NCBI GenBank assembly: GCA_015486145.1
Contig: WFSH01000009.1
Coordinates: forward strand, 1-6,222
DNA from: Mesoaciditogaceae bacterium
Lineage (GTDB): Bacteria; Thermotogota; Thermotogae; Mesoaciditogales; Mesoaciditogaceae
Direction: 5' to 3'
Length of the DNA: 6,222 nt
A program made the translations under genes and the position numbers. The notes beneath the pieces are model-generated. The model made no database searches. It was not told where the DNA came from and worked only from the letters and a program-made list of their open reading frames with translations. Shown piece after piece: positions 5,694 through 6,222 of the stretch; the stretch's first letter is position 1; the number at the start of each line of letters is the position of its first letter.

Positions 5694-5926
5694 GTCCTTC
5701 TTTCAAAAACATAACTTCTCGTGATATCGTAAAAGTTTTACATAAGCTCAATTACATTCTTGATAGACAAAGTGGAAGTCATGCGATTTATTATGAATCT
5801 CACTCCAAAAAACGTGTGGTGGTTCCTTTGCATGGAAAAACTGTTTTGAAGCTAAAAACTCTTAACGGAATACTAAACGATATGGGAATATCCTTTGATG
5901 AGTTCATTTCCATTCTAAAGGGTTAA
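5690..5926 (+). CDS. hicA: HicA-family mRNA interferase toxin
   Basis: The 78-residue protein is a HicA toxin, a double-stranded-RNA-binding-like fold that cleaves mRNA and blocks translation when not held by HicB. The hallmark segment RQSGSHAIYYE at 26-36 carries the catalytic histidine, H31, and is followed by VVVPLHGKTVLKLKTLNGIL at 43-62, also typical. The N-terminal helix (ITSRDIVKVLHKLNY, 8-22) matches the family start, SGKEVIKLLEKNGF. The start is TTG at 5690, which overlaps the hicB stop as TTGA and has GAGGTG at 5 bases, so translation is probably coupled to hicB, and the weak start may keep the toxin below the antitoxin. All key residues are present, so the toxin looks intact. The C-terminus runs slightly past the usual family end (GISFDEFISILKG). 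Confidence 0.9.
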   Translation: MSPSFKNITSRDIVKVLHKLNYILDRQSGSHAIYYESHSKKRVVVPLHGKTVLKLKTLNGILNDMGISFDEFISILKG

Positions 5927-5992
5927 GATTCAGTTCATAGGGTATGAGGGGGCGTAAGAATGCGGGTATCCAAAATCAATTTAAGAGAGACT

Positions 5993-6016
5993 AAAAATTC
6001 CGGCATTTAGCCGGAA
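5993..6016 (-). terminator. Terminator-like hairpin for leftward transcription
   Basis: Arms TTCCGGC (5998-6004) and GCCGGAA (6010-6016) pair perfectly over 7 bp around a 5-base loop. On the minus strand the stem is followed by five T; on the plus strand there is no T tract, so it should not serve hicBA. It would stop transcription arriving from beyond the right edge before it runs antisense into hicA. Confidence 0.55.
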
Positions 6017-6082
6017 CAAGCCCCCTGAAAATTCGCGGCGATTGAATTGATTTCAAGGTTCCACTATTTCGTTGTCGATTAG

Positions 6083-6107
6083 CCTCGCTTTTCCCACGTA
6101 AGCGAGG
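6083..6107. repeat. Inverted repeat, 8-bp arms
   Basis: CCTCGCTT (6083-6090) and AAGCGAGG (6100-6107) are exact inverted copies separated by 9 bases. Neither strand carries a T tract after the stem, so it is not an intrinsic terminator. Function unknown. Confidence 0.6.
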
Positions 6108-6192
6108 GTAGACTTCTTATAAAAATAGCTTTGTCACCGTTTTTCTTAAGAAGGATTGATTTTGGCACTTTACGGTTCATTACGGATCAAAA

Positions 6193-6219
6193 GTAGAGGC
6201 AATTCATGAATTGCCCTAC
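6193..6219. repeat. Palindromic repeat, possibly a dispersed genome repeat
   Basis: GGCAATTCATGAATTGCC (6198-6215) is a perfect 18-bp palindrome. It is flanked by GTAG and CTAC, which extend the symmetry by 4 bp with one unpaired A at 6197. Palindromes of the form GTAGGGGC...GCCCCTAC recur between genes in many thermophile genomes, as far as I recall, and this looks like a slightly decayed copy. It could continue into a larger element past the right edge. Confidence 0.6.
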
Positions 6220-6222
6220 AAC

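Larger units (their letters stand above)
5927..6222. other. Non-coding stretch with several inverted repeats
   Basis: I see no convincing gene here. No stretch in any frame is long or preceded by a good ribosome binding site. The stretch contains a leftward terminator-like hairpin (5993-6016), an 8-bp inverted repeat with a 9-base loop (6083-6107), a wider 7-bp inverted repeat CTTCTTA / TAAGAAG (6113-6119 and 6147-6153) and a palindrome at the right edge. This dense mix of short repeats is what a non-coding element remnant or a dispersed-repeat region looks like. No terminator for hicBA in the rightward direction was found. Confidence 0.5.

Noticed and set aside
5497..5751. 84-codon minus-strand frame opposite hicB
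   Set aside because: It is antisense to a clear hicB with all family motifs and has no support of its own.
5947..6026. AGGGGGC / GCCCCCT and AAATCAATT / AATTGATTT inverted repeats as ends of one element
   Set aside because: The two pairs (5947-5953 with 6020-6026, and 5973-5981 with 6045-6053) are interleaved, not concentric, and have no flanking target duplication, so they do not define a single element.

Overview
The window looks like chromosomal DNA of a thermophilic bacterium, most plausibly a member of the Thermotogota. This is an inference from gene content, strong GGAGGTGA-type ribosome binding sites and the style of the proteins; no marker gene fixes the taxon. The aspartate transcarbamoylase is a plain catalytic chain with no regulatory domain fused to it, unlike what I recall for Thermotoga maritima, so a related genus is more likely.

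Positions 1-3495, minus strand: a de novo pyrimidine operon in the order pyrR, pyrB, pyrC, pyrK, with pyrK cut by the left edge. The genes overlap by 4, 14 and 16 bases. A textbook sigma-70 promoter (TTGACA, 17 bp, TATAAT) lies just after the preceding gene. Between promoter and pyrR is a leader of about 155 nt with a well-placed Shine-Dalgarno, a 28-codon reading frame, U-rich tracts and an intrinsic terminator starting 5 nt after the leader stop codon. This is the layout of a ribosome-coupled attenuator, and it is the most interesting feature here. PyrB and PyrC carry out steps 2 and 3 of UMP synthesis, PyrK is the electron-transfer subunit of the step-4 dehydrogenase, and PyrR is the likely pathway sensor.

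Positions 3495-5403, minus strand: a two-gene unit of UDP-galactopyranose mutase (glf) and a cytoplasmic alpha/beta-hydrolase, 4 nt apart, with its own promoter. No terminator is visible between the hydrolase and the pyr promoter, so readthrough into the attenuator is possible.

Positions 5408-5926, plus strand: a HicB/HicA-type toxin-antitoxin pair, antitoxin first, divergent from glf. The toxin starts at TTG in a 4-base overlap with the antitoxin stop.

Positions 5927-6222: no convincing gene. The stretch holds several inverted repeats, including a terminator-like hairpin for leftward transcription and a near-perfect palindrome at the right edge that looks like a dispersed repeat.
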